A stretch of DNA of 64,000 nucleotides from Scleropages formosus (GCF_900964775.1 NC_041827.1:9285501-9349500); one strand, 5' to 3'; positions 34,777 to 47,528 are shown, counted from the stretch's first letter. Notes: generated by a model not told the origin, from the sequence alone. Translations and numbers: made by a program.

Positions 34777-37700
34777 ATGTCTTTGCCACGCACGCTTGGG
34801 GAGCTGCAGCTCTATCGCGTGCTTCAACGTGCCAACCTGCTGGCATACTACGATACCTTCATCCAGCAGGGTGGGGATGACGTTCAGCAGCTGTGTGAAG
34901 CTGGGGAGGAAGAATTCTTGGAGATCATGGCACTTGTGGGCATGGCCACCAAGCCTCTGCACGTACGACGTTTGCAGAAAGCCCTGCGAGACTGGGCTGC
35001 TAATCCGGCACTCTTCAGCCAACCTCTAGCCAATGCGCCGCTTAGCGGCATACCGCTGTTTAAGGTCGATTCCACCTGCAGCAGTACAGTGACTGGAGTC
35101 AAAAAGGCTGTGAGCAATGGTCAGCCAGAATCTCCCTGTGAAAAGGAGGATCATGCATCTCTCATTCCCTTACAAAGCGGGAGCCCCAAGAGCCCCTGCT
35201 CTCAGGCTTCCCCGCAGGCCCCTGATGGGCCTTACAGAGAAAAATTGTTCCCCATGGACTCACACTGGATGAGCCCAGATCCAGAGGGTTGTGGTGCAGT
35301 AGTGTTAGGGTTGGATGACGATCAGCCCTGCCCACCACTTCCTCCCCCAGCCCCCTCTACGCCCCCTGCATCCACCTCGTCCTCCACCTTGCTCTGGCCT
35401 GGGGGACGGCTGGACCCTGAGATGGTTCGACTAGTTGGTGAGAGTGTGGGACGGCTTCTGCGCACTGTGCCAAAGGCTGAGCCTGGAGAGGTGATGACAC
35501 TATTAAACTTGAACAAAAAGCTGGCCAAAACAGTGGGGCACATCTTTGAGTTGGACCCACAGGACCCCACCAAGGAAGAAGAAATCCGCAAATATAGCCT
35601 CATCTATGGACGATTTGACTCCAGGAGGAGAGAGGGAAAGCAGCTTTCATACCATGAAGTAAGGGCCGAGTAACAAGGCACATCTCTTCACTCTCAGAGA
35701 CGCACAGACAGTGGCACTTGGTGACACGGGTGGTCTCAGTCACACACCGAGTCTTGCTTACAGAGACACCGTTATTCACATTCCTGCACGTGCCAAACGA
35801 GTCTTACACTTGAACACAAATCCAGAATCCTATGTCCCTAAGTGACTCTATCATGAGCCTGGTTCACCTTGCAAAGGCAATAATTCTCCAGTAATTGTTG
35901 CTCCTCCAGCAAAATTTATCATACAAAGACGCCAGTTATAAATCTTTTTGGGAAAAAGCCGAGTAACCCTACAATAATTCAGTTTCACCAGCTATTGCTT
36001 TTACATTCATATCTAAGTTTATTTGAGTTTTTTCAGTCTATTTCAAAAGTATTGCACTCTATATGACTTTATATATGCTTATGTTCACTACATGTAATTT
36101 TCAAGCGTTACATGTTTTTCTGAAACGGGTCACCACATGATTGTGTTCAGATGCTGATCAACGAAGCGGCAGCTCAGTTCTGTATCTGTGACAATGCCCT
36201 GCTGCTGAGACGGGTAGAGCTCTTCTCTCTGGCACGGCAGGTGGCGCGGGAGTGTGCCTACACCTCCACACTGAAGAACGCCAGGTCAGAGCATATCATC
36301 AGTTGCTGTTATCAAACTTTGTTTTGTCACTGTCTCCGAGTTGAGGAGTTATCGCGCAAAGCTCTCCATCTTTCACCCTTGGCTTAAGATATCAAGAAGC
36401 AGAATTTTGAGAAATAACTGGAGAGCCTACTCATCACAGGTTCCTGTTTATGTAGATAGCAAGCCCCCTGCCTTTTTGTGGTATATGAAGCTTATTTGTG
36501 TGTTATATCTGAATACTATGAACCTCCCTCTAACCCACAGCCCACAGAAGCTGGGTGCATCTAGTTTTGAAGCAACTTTCTAGCAGACATCGAAAGTACT
36601 GCAAACTGATTATTGTTTCAAACAGATCTTCAGAAAAAGCTTGGAGCTGCAAACAGATAATATGGTCTTTTGCAATGATATCAATATTTTTTAAATGTAA
36701 TTATAAAAGAAAATTCTAAAGACGTTAAGCTGTCGCCTTCAGTTTGAGAAATTCATGAAACATTTGGTTCACACTTAAATGGGGAACATCGCTTTCGCTC
36801 ATCAGATAGCAGAAGTTTACTGTGTTCAAATGGAAAAGTTTATCTGCATCTGTTAAAAGTCTCTCTTGTTTGTGTTACTTATTTGGTATAATTGTTTTCT
36901 CCTGCTGCAGGACAAGTAACGATGACAGTACTCTACCATCACAGAAGCGGGTCAAACAAGAAGTGAGTCTGTGCTCTCTGAAGAACTTACCTTTGAAATG
37001 CAGTCAACCTAATGGGTCATGCACTGTCATATGACATCATGCTGCATGTTTGCTGTGTTGCAGCCAGTCGTTTCAGAATGCGTGTTCTTCCATGACATCG
37101 CAGAGAGGTCAATGGGGTTGTCAGAAGGTGGGCAGCAGGTCGTGCTAAGACCGGGGGCAGACGAGGACAGTCTGTCAGGAGAGAGCCTCGACGGCTCAGC
37201 AGCAGGTACTGTTTGCATATTTCTTGGTAAGCGGTGAATTGCGGAACGGTTTTCGTTAGCCACGCTTTGCAAGGAGAAAAACGACGAATGTGCACGCTGT
37301 ACTTTGCGAAGCACAAAAAAACACTTTTCATTTAGTGAGGGAAGCAGCACTTCACGATCAAAAACTATTAATGTGTTTTTCCTCTATCTGTCCCGGCAGA
37401 CATGGGCTCTCAGTCCAGCCGCTCTCAACGCCCTTGCCCTCCCATTGACACTGCTGCCCACGCAACCATAAGCCGCCATCTCATGAAACAGGCGCTCATG
37501 GATGAGGGGTTGCGACTGGCTAGGCTGGTGTCACGTGGCCATACGGACAAAGCCGGCCCAGGGACAAGCGGTATTCAAACAGCAGGTAAACAAACTTACT
37601 GACATAACTTAATGGAAAAATCCATGCTTTTGGTCCCGCTAAAATGCACAGTTTTAAATAGTGCTACACACATACAGTATATAGCATAGTCACTGAAATG

Positions 37701-39099
37701 TTGATTATCACTTCTTTTTAATGCAGAGGGATGTAGGTGCCTTTCTTTGCAAAAAATGTTGCATCCACCTTGTGGCTGCTTTCTTTCCTTTTGATGTCAG
37801 CCAAGTTATTAGTATCAAGTATTTAGTTTGAGGTGAAACAGAAAGAGGCTCAGACTCAGGTTTGAGTTGTGGGAGTGTGTGAGGGGGTGTATAAGTAGAC
37901 CCCCCCCCCCCCCCCCCCCCCGACCCACACAGGCACACACACTCTCATCAGAGTGTGGTGTTAAGAACTATGTATGATGAGTGGGGGGGTTTGAGCACAG
38001 GATGGGCAGAGAAAGCGGGGACTGAGTAGGCGGTTGTGAGGGGGGGTGCTACATTGACTCAGGCACAGCAGGGTAAAAATAAAATGTGTGGGCAAGGAAT
38101 GGATGTCATCTGTTTTTTTTCTATTTTAGATAAAAAAGCAGACCATTTCACAAGTCTGACGTCTTTAAATTTCCTTCATTTTTATTCAACTAGTCCCCTC
38201 TCTTTTCCTGCTTCCATTCTTGGCTCAAATAGATGTTTTATTGAAGCCTCTGGAGGTTTTTGGCTGATTTACAAAATCTGTTGAATCTGTTGCATTCGAC
38301 AGTTAATTAAAAATACAGTAGTATGATTTTAACGTAAAACTACAGTTTTGGACAGAACCTGCTGTGATATAGCTGAACGTACCTTTGTAGATTTATAATT
38401 ACAAATTTTCTTTCCCAAACTCTTAGAATCATTCCATGGGTGTTCTGAGAACACTTTATATTTATTTATTTAGCTGACACTTTTTACCCAAAGCAACTTC
38501 CAGTGAACTCTCTGTAGTGTTATGAGCATACACACCTTATTCACCACAGTGACTTACACTGCTAGATACACTACATCACTCATCCATACATCAGTGGAAC
38601 ACACTCTCTCTGTCACTCACACACTGTGGGGGAATCCAAACAGCATGTCTTTGGACTGTGGGAAGAAACCAGAGCACCTAGAGGAACCCCATGCAGACAC
38701 CACACAGAACAAGTGGGGATCGAACCCACGTCCTCTCGCACCACCCAAGCACTGTGAAACAGCAGCATTACTCGCTGTGCCACCATGCCATCACGCCACC
38801 TCATGCTTTAGTGAATATTTCATGGTTATTTAGACACATTTAAGACACAGGTGAAGGATTACTTTTCCAAAACATATTTATATGTAAAATGAATCCTGGG
38901 AAGTTCTATTGGTTGGTTCGGTACTTTTGTTTACCTTACAGTATGTTCCATGTTCCTGTGGATTTGGTTGTTGTCTCTTACAGAGCTGGAAGACAAATGC
39001 GCAGAGAAGGGAGACTGTGACAGAACTAACAGGAGAGGCAGCTCGTGTATCTTTAAAGATTATCCTGGCAAGAATGGTAAAGAGAAGCCTGGTCCGTGA
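34777..39099 (+). CDS. nab2: NAB2, EGR1-binding transcriptional corepressor
   Basis: NAB2 binds EGR-family zinc-finger factors in the nucleus and represses their targets, partly through CHD4/NuRD; EGR1 induces NAB2, forming negative feedback. Six coding exons: 34777-35658, 36151-36284, 36911-36962, 37064-37205, 37400-37585 and 38984-39099; phases agree and give 503 residues (human 525). NCD1 (EGR binding and self-association) covers about residues 1-85, starting SLPRTLGELQLYRVLQ. A proline/serine-rich linker follows. NCD2 lies at about 208-340 (EEEIRKYSLIYGRFDSRRREG, NEAAAQF). The C-terminal LSGESLDG and LMDEGLRLARLVS motifs favour NAB2 over NAB1. The start is the first ATG after the acceptor at 34769-34770; the upstream in-frame ATG at 34675 lies in the intron. 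The last exon is divergent and least certain. Confidence 0.93.
37900..37921. repeat. Run of 22 C in a nab2 intron
   Basis: An unbroken C tract lies between the last two coding exons. Such tracts are prone to slippage and may be misassembled. Confidence 0.95.
38457..38808 (-). repeat. SINE-like dispersed repeat, copy 2 (complete)
   Basis: Read on the minus strand, this starts with a tRNA-like head (GTGGCACAGCGAGTAA...GGGTTCGATCC) and ends with the TGTCAGCTAAATAAATAAA tail. It shares its 3' half with 1-320. It lies in the last nab2 intron, antisense to the gene. Confidence 0.75.
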
Positions 39100-40890
39100 A
39101 ACTTTCCTCCATTCGGCTTCTGTGTCGTCCACCCGTTCTGCTCTTGATTTGGTGGCACTCTCCTCAACGGCCTCCACACAGACAATAACATCCTCCCAAT
39201 ATTTCTGACCCAAATCTGTCAGCATTGCTCCAGAGGGACAATACCTGCAGTAACACACACTGAGCCCCATTGCATGTAGGTTGCACACTTTCTTCCATTC
39301 AAGCTTTAAAGATCGAGCAGTACTGTACTCTCCTGTTTTTATTTTTGCAGAATTTTCCTTTTGTCCTCAATTATGGTCATAGCTTATCTACATCAAAAAA
39401 AAAACTTGTTAAACCTTGAAATGTTCTAAAGGCAAAATGAAAACTGTGAAAAAAAAGTTTTGAAACAAACTACAGTGACCTTAGTCACATTACTGCCCAT
39501 AAATGTTTCGGACATTTCATTTCCTATTATGTTTGGCAAAATCTGGTATCTGTGTACAGTACCTCTCCTTCCAAAGGATGAGTTTTCTCTGAATATCTAA
39601 AGCTATATTGGATGGCTGCCATTTAATTTTTTTAATAAAACAGTTCTTCACATGGAAAAAGAATGTATTTTGTAACGCTATGAAGAAAATGTTATTACAT
39701 TGTTATTAGTATTTACAAGGGAATGTTTTAGAGTCAAATGTTCCTTAATTGTTGGTGAGAATTTTGGAAAGAGATTCTTGTCTTAGGAATTGTGACGGCA
39801 GTTCCTAGCCATTCTGACTTCTAGTACCGAAATTGTTCAGTGTAAATTTTTTGCCAACTAGCAGGGAGATAATCATTGCCAGTTGTTGCCACCGTAAGAA
39901 TGACATCCATATATGATTGTACTTCGTCTGATCAGAAATCTCAGTATTCGTTTTTTCGCCCAGCTGCCATTTGAGCTGTACTTTATTAATACATTTATTA
40001 AACCTTTGGTGCTATTGCATTTCAGTGTAGGAACCGTTGCGAAAGTGGCGTTTGTGCAATCTACAGTGGAAAAAGCTATGTGATTTTGCTGGGATTGATT
40101 TACAAAAACAGTCTGTCATTGATGTTTTTTTTTAATGGTGTGTTTCCAGTTAGAGGTTTCATTTAACACATGTTTCATAGTTTGTGTACGATATCAAAAT
40201 GTACTTTTGGAATGAAACATACTGCAGTATTTCTGTTTAGGCATGTTAGGGATATATTGAAAAGTGTACTACAGTTTCTTAAATTATGAAAATCACTGAA
40301 TGACAATGAGGATGTTACACTGAGTAGAATGAGATCTTGTCAGCTAATTAATATAATAGTTTTTGTTGTTTCGTTAAAAAAGAAAAAGACAGTCCTCTTG
40401 TTTTAATGAAAATGTTTTATAAGCAATGACAGAGCTACAACTAGAGTGAAGTGCAGAACCAGACTGATATCTGGAAAAGCTGACCATACAGTTCTCATAT
40501 CTAAACACTACATTTCTGAGATTTGAAATTTGGAGAGGCCTGAGAGAGTGCATCTATTTTTCTACTTGAGAACTCTCTTTATGTATACTTATAGTGTAAA
40601 TTCCTGATGTAGTGATGTTTACACACGACTGCATAGAATTAAAGTTTCTAAGCTGTAACGTGCATGTACAGTTTTAATGGCAAACATTGTCTTCATAGCA
40701 CAGCTCGCCAGGAAGCAAATGGAGTGTGACATCAACACGTTCAAGGTCAAATTGTGATCACATTGTAAGTGTCCATCATGTGGATTCTTCAGCAAGAAAG
40801 CATTAGGCAAAGTTTTGCTTTTAGTGTATTGTATAGTAGATAATCTATTTTGTTAATTTTCAATAAATATTTTTGTTATTTTCAATAAAT
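39100..40890 (+). other. nab2: Long 3'UTR of nab2
   Basis: No coding sequence. AT-rich DNA runs from the nab2 stop to two polyadenylation signals, AATAAA at 40862-40867 and 40884-40889. An earlier AATAAA is near 39636. The 3'UTR extent is inferred. Confidence 0.5.
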
Positions 40891-41009
40891 ATTGTTTACA
40901 GGCTGCTGTTTCCACTTTTGGGATGTACACAAATGAAATGTGACATTTATCGCTCATGAAACCCACTCACTATATGCCACCAGACTATTGCAGGGTTGAG
41001 GTGGTGCGG

Positions 41010-41043
<34 letters not shown>

Positions 41044-41098
41044 CGTTGCAGAGGCCATGAGGCACCTCTGCCAACCGCTGCGCCACAGTGCCACCGCT
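41010..41098 (-). repeat. (AC)n run with remnant SINE family A head
   Basis: A 31-base AC repeat (41010-41040) is followed by GCCAACCGCTGCGCCACAGTG, the complement of a family A tRNA-like head. The layout (repeat tail, then head, minus orientation) is that of family A copies such as 60876-61113, but the body has been lost. Confidence 0.5.
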
Positions 41099-41547
41099 TT
41101 TACTCCTCAGCCAAATATAATAACAGAAATTATCAACATTTTTCTTTATAATACAGTTCATTGTTTAGCCTGGACAGTCCAAAATAAATCAGAGTACTAT
41201 AATATTAAACTGGGTCGAATGTGTCATATTTTAGTTTGTGATTTAACATACAGACCACTGAACTACAATGTCTTTGTCACACCCTTTGCTCCCATTCATT
41301 GTTTCATTCTTGTAACAAACAATGTAGATGTTGATGCACTATAACTTTAACATCATATTTGGATAAACTTTTACCAAGCTCCTCCTGTAATGTAATGTAA
41401 ATGTTTATATACTGTATATCTCAAAAAAAGATTACTAGGAAGGTGATCAGGAATCGTGGTTATTTTGAAAATTTTATGCAGCTACTCTGTGATGAACATT
41501 AGATCATATGGTGGAACGAAACTAACTGCACTTAAGTATCAAGCATC

Positions 41548-41825
41548 TGCATCTAAGTTTTTCTTCCGGCTAATGTAATGCACACATTGTATTTTCTATG
41601 AGATGTACGTGGCTTTGGAGAAAAGCATCTGCTGAATGAATAACTGTAAATGTAAACCTGAAGGTTCCTGGTTCAAATCCCCTCTGCTGGTAGAGGTCCT
41701 CACCCTGAACTCATTCATACATCATAAATCATGCTGCATAAACGAGTAAATTATTCCAACTTGGTCAATCATCTAACACTGCAAGTCGCCTTGGAGCAAA
41801 AAGATAAATAAGTGGGAATAAAAAA
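41548..41825 (+). repeat. LINE/SINE tail followed by a SINE family B copy
   Basis: 41560-41655 carries the shared tail (TTGTATTTTCTATGAGATGT ... GGAGAAAAGCATCTGCTGAA). 41656-41825 continues with a family B head (GGTTCAAATCC) and body ending in AAGTCGCCTTGGAGC. The two units are arranged head to tail. Confidence 0.6.
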
Positions 41826-42231
41826 TAAAGCAGGGGTCACAGGAGAAGCAGCTATTTCATAGGTGGGGGATGGAGAATACCCTAAATTACCATACTGAGG
41901 GCGTTACTTTTACACTGTTCGGGAACGCCTATCTGTGCACGTAAACTCACATTTCTGAAACCGTAAAAAAAAGCCGTCACTTGGAATAGTACCACCACAG
42001 AGGTAAGTGGCTATATTGTACTTAGGGGCAGATCATGATTTTTGTGTAAATTATATATCATTATTTCTACGCGGGGGGCGCGGTTTTTGTCAAAACTCTT
42101 TCTTTCTCTCGGAAAGAGGAAACTGTATAATATAATAAGCAAGAGGAGCTTTCTCTGCTGCCTCATCGCAGCTACAGTCACAGTGTGACGAAGAAGTTGA
42201 AATCCAATCGATTATTCTGACAGATAACATG

Positions 42232-42330
42232 AAAAATTATTGTAAATGAGTTATTCCTGCTTTGCCAGTTTGGATCGCGATCCGCGATCCAAACTGGCAA
42301 AGCAGGAATAACTCATTTACAATAATTTTT
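42232..42330. repeat. Perfect 47-bp inverted repeat with a 5-base loop
   Basis: The left arm 42232-42278 and right arm 42284-42330 are exact reverse complements; the spacer is GATCC (42279-42283). The arms begin AAAAATTATTGTAAATGAG and end GGATCGC at the centre. The flanks (CATG next to both arms) are weakly complementary with small gaps. It lies 1.6 kb upstream of the cd63 start codon. Confidence 0.95.
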
Positions 42331-42396
42331 GTCATGCTGTACTATAGTGAGAGTAATAATACGAAGTGCATCATGACAAATCGAGACAATGCAAGT

Positions 42397-42406
42397 GCAC
42401 GTGACC
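42397..42406 (-). promoter_or_regulatory. cd63: CLEAR-like E-box (candidate TFEB/MITF site)
   Basis: On the minus strand the text is GGTCACGTGC, matching GTCACGTG of the CLEAR motif used by MiT/TFE factors on lysosomal genes. It lies in the CpG-containing stretch upstream of cd63, a lysosomal gene. Function is inferred from motif and context only. Confidence 0.35.
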
Positions 42407-43134
42407 CCTGTCAGCTGCGCGCATCGCTGCGCTCGATTTTGTGTTCCCGTAAATATTTACTACTCATTTGTCTCATTACTTCGCTCACTTTTAGTCGCAA
42501 AGAAATAAACGAAACAAAAATACAGCATCGATCGATCGTACGATTCCGATTCATTGTGTCATTCGGCCATGCAAATAATAAAACTCCCGTAAACTAACCT
42601 CTAAAAGTGGACTTTTTTCCTGTGCTTGCGGCAGTGATCTGCATTATGAACTGAGCAAAACTGATAAGATGATGATTATATCACAGAGGTTCGTTGTTTT
42701 CCTTTTCATCTACGTTTTCTTGTTTTTACCAGGATCTGTGTTTTGGCTGGTGTAAACAGTAAAGTATGTCAGAAGAATCGTTTTAGTTTTCAGGACAGGT
42801 TTTCGGTGACTAAGCGGAGCAGGGCGATCACTCAGCCGGAAGCCCCTTCGTACTGCGAGCGTCTTCAAACAGTTGCCATGGAAACTTGTATTAACGTCTC
42901 ATTTTGCAAAGAAATGACTACTCCGTGCCACCTCAGCTAGCTGCCACTGAAATAGATGGTTAAGTCCCTCTGGAAAATGAAATGTTTGCGTCTTTGCATA
43001 GGGCTGGCATTGCACTTAATATCAGTGTGACCCCATAAACATGCATAAAAGATTTCCACTGGAAAACTGACAAGCTTCTATCTTTTTATCTCATGTCCAA
43101 AGAATGGCAAACCACACTATCTATGTCTCTCTTT

Positions 43135-43228
43135 CTCCTAATGTAATGCACAAATTATATTTTCTATGAGATGTGCGTCGCTTCGGAGAAAAGCGTCTGC
43201 TGAATGAGTAAATGTAAATGTAAATGTA
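43135..43228 (+). repeat. LINE/SINE 3' tail fragment
   Basis: This contains TAATGTAATGCACAAATT, TTTTCTATGAGATGT and GGAGAAAAGCGTCTGCTGAAT followed by TAAATG repeats. It is the tail shared by SINE family B and the LINE 3' end at 50565-50697. Confidence 0.7.
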
Positions 43229-43960
43229 ACTATCTGTGCTAGTAATGGTCAGCAGTCCTTGTTCTGAGCAGTGCAAATGAAAGTTCACTTGTCTGAGGAA
43301 AGATGGTGATTATAAATTGTATGGCTTCCCCTTTCAGTCCATGTGTGGCAAGAAGTGTGAGAGTTTGTAGGCTACGTAGTGCTAGTCATTGGGTTACTGC
43401 ATAGACGTGTCTTAATGGGGCCTTGTGCATTAGGAAGCATCGCTGCCCAGGGACCTGAAGTGCTTCAGCAGATAAGAGCAGAGCAGAGCATCGAGCAGAA
43501 AGCAGCTTGACCACAGTGTGATCAAACTCTTGGTTTCCGTCACTGGGTGAAGGGGCTTTTTTAAAACCTTTGCGCCACCAATTCTGACATGCATACCTCC
43601 AGCTCACTGAGATGCTCTCCCAAAGCTGTATGTTGAAATAAACGTCAAACAAAGTCTAAGCCTTTATAAATTATAATTTATAATATTTCTAAAACAGACA
43701 TACACATTTTCAGTTACGGGGAGTGTTTTTAGACAGAGGATACAATTTTTCTGTATGCAGCATTTCACTGACAAATATTACCTTCAACAAAAAAGTGAGA
43801 AATATTTTTTCACTCCCAGCATACGTTACATTTAAGCAGCCCTAATTTATAATTCTTTAATTCTTTCTATTAACATACATATGCACATATAATTTTTATA
43901 TATTTACATATTAATTTCACATATTAATTTTTATCATTTCCTTTTTCTTCAGCAGCCGCT

Positions 43961-46876
43961 ATGGCTCTTCAAGGAGGGGCAAAATGGATTAAGTACCTTC
44001 TAATTTTGTTCAGCTTCTTCTTTTGGGTGAGTGTTTGCTCAGGTCTGCCCGTGCAGGGTTTTAGGTAAAGATGGGGGTTGTGGGAATGACAACAAATGAT
44101 TCTTGATTTCAAAGTCAAGCATCCTGAGAATTGATATAAAAAGTGTCGCTGTGAACCGCATAAAACATGGTACTATAATGTCACGTACACACACAACCAC
44201 ATGTCTAAGAACCAACAAACGCTTGGGGTGCCTTGTGACGAACTAACGTCCCGTCCTGGGTGTGTCCCCTCCCCCTCCAGCCCTACGCCCTGTGCTGCTG
44301 GGTTAGGCTCCGGCTCCCCACGACCCAGCATGGGACAACTGGTTTCAGATGATGTGTGTGTGATGTGCATACATTGTATTTTCTATGGGATGTATGTCGT
44401 TTTGGAGAAAATCATCTGCTAAATGAATAAATGTAAATGTTATTCTACAGCTAAAATAATTGTTCCTGCTTTGTTACAAATGAACAAATTCAGAACTTCA
44501 TGTAAATGTGTATGTTAAGATTCCATCACCAGCATCCGTAGCCCCTAGCCTTACATCCTGATTTTTAAAGCACTGTATGTTTTAACAATCACAGCCTTTG
44601 AAGAGCTTTGCATCTTGCTCAAAACGTGTTTCAGCGGTTTGGCCTATTGTATGTGGGAATCTCTTGGTAATGTGTGAATAGCTCACTGGTGAAAGTTGCC
44701 CTCCATGTGGGCAAAGAATGGCTGGAAGATCTCTAGACAAACAGTCTTTTACTGTAAACAGTTCAGGTCAGTTATATGAATATCATACAACTCTGTCTTT
44801 GTATCTCTCCTATGAAGCTGTGTGGTGCAGGTCTGATTTCGCTGGGTGTCCTGGTTCGAATGGCCATGAAAGACACTCTTTCAGTCCATAGCACGTCTAT
44901 CTTGGCAGCACCAATCATCCTCATTGTAGCTGGAGTCATAATATTCTTTACGGCCTATTTTGGCTGTTGTGGATCCTGGAAGGAGCACCGCTGCTTGATT
45001 ACCACGGTAAAATGCAATTAAGTGTGCTTCCTACAAAGACGTATGGTCATTTTTCACACCAAGCAATTAGTGTTGATTTTTAAATATTTTCCACTCACTT
45101 CTGATTTAGTTGGAAGTTTTTAGGGTGCTGCAGGTAGAACTTGAAAGAAACAACTCATGTCATTTTTGAGCACGTAGAGGAAAGTACTGAGAGAACATTC
45201 ATTGTGCTACAATGTAATTATCAAGATTTGTTGGCAGGCCTTTCCAAATGTATATGAATTTGCATGTTAAGCATTTGTTATTTTCTACCATCTGCTGTCA
45301 TTCATATGATTATAACCAATTTAGTTATTTATCTCTCTGTCCTTAACAGTTTGCGGTTCTCCTCAGCTTCATCATCCTTAGTGAGATTGGAGCTGCTGTT
45401 GCTGGCTATGTATTGAGGGGCAAAGTAAGTAAGGAACTAGTAAGTATTACCCAGGGGGAACTGTTTTCAATCATGAATGCTTCTTTCTTGTTCTCTTTCT
45501 GCCAGGTGAATGAAACTGTTGAAGATGGACTTAAAAATATGATATCTCAATACAACAGGAGTACCGATGCTTTCCGAAAAGCAGTGGATAAAATGCAGCA
45601 GCATGTGAGTATGACCGTGAGACTTCTGGAGTGCTAATGATTGTTATTCCACAATGTAAATACAGATGAATATTAAAAAAAAGTTTAAGAAGCTACTGTG
45701 TCATGGTCCTTACCGGAAGTAGGGGGTCGGACACAATTGCAGAGCACCGGACTTCATTGAGGGGAATCCAAGAATCGTGGTCTCAAGACAGGCAAGGTCG
45801 TTGATGTGCGAACGTGGTTATAGGGATTATCTAAAAGTCATCGTCGAGAAACAGGCAATAGTCAGAACACACTAAGCAATGAAGGGGAGGTCAGGAGTTA
45901 GGCGAAAGAACGGGGGCGATGATGGGAGAACAAGGGAGGTGAGCAAGAGAGCACACAGTAGCGAGTAGTATGGCTGAACGAGGTTCTGCAGTTGCTTCTC
46001 CTCTTCTGTAGCCTTTTATGCATCTCCCCTTGCGGTGCCCCCAGGTGTTCTTCGTTGTGTCGATGGCGTGGGCGTGGCATACTGTGTACATGTCAAAATG
46101 GAGAACCTCATATGAACTGGAAACATTTTCCCCCTCAAATTTTTGGTGTTTATTTTCCACCCCACTTCCATTAGCTACTTGTCCCAAATAACTGTGTCCA
46201 TCGTTTCTTCTCTCTGCAGCTGAAGTGTTGTGGGGCGAATTCTTCCACTGACTGGGCCAACCACACATTAGATCATCAGTCAGTTCCAGATTCCTGCTGC
46301 AAGAACCTGACTTCCCACTGTGGCTCTCATGCCCTGTACGATGGCAGCAAGGTCTACCAGATGGTCAGACTTGTGTCTGTTTTACTCATTTATATATATT
46401 CTTTTATCCAAAGCAACATGAAAGCATGTTACATTTCTGTGTATTTTCTGACCATGAAATCCATCCATCTAATTTCAATAACTGCTTTTTCTGAGCAGGC
46501 TATCCTAGAAGCATTGGGTTCAAGGCTGAGGGGGGGTGTGGAATACGCAGGCATACCTTACTTTTAGTGTCACTGTCTTCCATACAGGGGTGCATTTCTG
46601 CTTTAGAAGGCCTGCTGAAGAGGAATATGCTGGTGGTGGTCTGTGTATTTCTGCTGACTGCTCTTGTACAGGTAGGGGAATGCAGAGACAGCATATTTAC
46701 TAACTTTCATTCATGGATTCCTGAAAGCATGCTGCTTAGCACACGGATGTAAACTGTCCAACACAGGTCATCACTGTATACATACGATACATCACACTTG
46801 TGTATTTCAGGTGCTGGGTGTTGTGTACGCCTGTGTGCTGATATGCAGCATTCGCAAAGGATATGAAAGCCTGTGA
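43961..46876 (+). CDS. cd63: CD63 tetraspanin
   Basis: CD63 is a four-pass tetraspanin of late endosomes, lysosomes and exosomes that organises membrane microdomains and cargo sorting. Seven coding exons: 43961-44026, 44818-45006, 45350-45424, 45506-45604, 46220-46363, 46588-46671 and 46811-46876; phases agree and give 240 residues (human 238). Membrane segments fall near residues 12-32, 51-71, 82-102 and 204-228. The large loop has the tetraspanin CCG (LKCCGANSS), PDSCC and the later GC, with NxS/T sites such as NSS, NHT and NLT. The C-terminus GYESL keeps the YxxPhi lysosomal sorting motif (human GYEVM). The start ATG is eight bases after an acceptor, so the first exon is non-coding and was not located. 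A polyadenylation signal lies at 47747-47752. It looks intact. Confidence 0.93.
44221..44440 (+). repeat. SINE family A body joined to the family B/LINE tail
   Basis: 44221-44365 is a 5'-truncated family A SINE (CTTGGGGTGCCTTGTGACG, GTGTCCCCTCCCCCTCCAGC, TTTCAGATGATGTGTGTGTG). It passes without a gap into the tail unit CATTGTATTTTCTATGGGAT ... GAGAAAATCATCTGCTAAATG (44366-44440). It lies in the first cd63 coding intron. Confidence 0.65.
45695..46180. repeat. Probable dispersed repeat in a cd63 intron
   Basis: GC-richer text with GAGCACCGGACTTCATTGAG, GAATCCAAGAATCG and GGTGCCCCCAGGTG blocks of the kind seen in fish non-autonomous repeats. The intron expands here and the text differs in composition from the flanks. 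No terminal repeats were established. Confidence 0.4.
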
Positions 46877-47307
46877 CCAAACTGCCACGCTTATTGACGA
46901 GAGAAATCACCAAGGGAAATCACAGAGCATTATACAGAATATGTGATAATGAATTAGTGGATTCTGTTTTAGTTTTTACCCTGAATTATGCTCAATTTTC
47001 AAACTGTTAAATAGAAAAGCAGATATCTAGCATCTGCACACAACATAAGGGTTCACTATCTGTGATCAAAAAACATGAAAATAATTTTTGCAATATATGC
47101 ACTGTAAAAAAAAAAGGCAATGGAAATTCAGCAAGTGAAAATTTCACACCCATAGAGTATGCTTCCTACCTAACATGCACAATACCAATTGAAATACAAA
47201 AATGCTGAAGGGTTGTACAAAATACAATTAATTCTAGTATTTTATGTTTTCAACTATTCATCAGGTACTGTATAGAAAACAAAAAATGGGCTAAGTTATA
47301 AAACAAA

Positions 47308-47528
47308 GAGTGGGTAGCATAGTGGTTAGAGCTACTACCTTTGGAGCCAAAGGTTATAGGTTTGATTTCCAGCTGTAGTATCCTTCAGCTAGGTACTTAT
47401 TCTAAATTGTGTCAGTAAAATTACCCAGCTGTGTAAATAATTACAAGTACCTCAACACTGTAAGTCATTTTTCTGTGAGATGTATGTCACTTTAGAGAAA
47501 AGCATCCGCTAAATGAATAAATGTAAAA
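47308..47528 (+). repeat. SINE family B copy, near complete
   Basis: Head GTGGGTAGCATAGTGGTTAG (A box), B-box region AGGTTTGATTTCC, the body ACCCAGCTGTGTAAAT, then tail GTATGTCACTTTAGAGAAAA ... CCGCTAAATGAATAAATG. It is the clearest full-length family B member in the window and lies in the cd63 3' flank. Confidence 0.8.
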
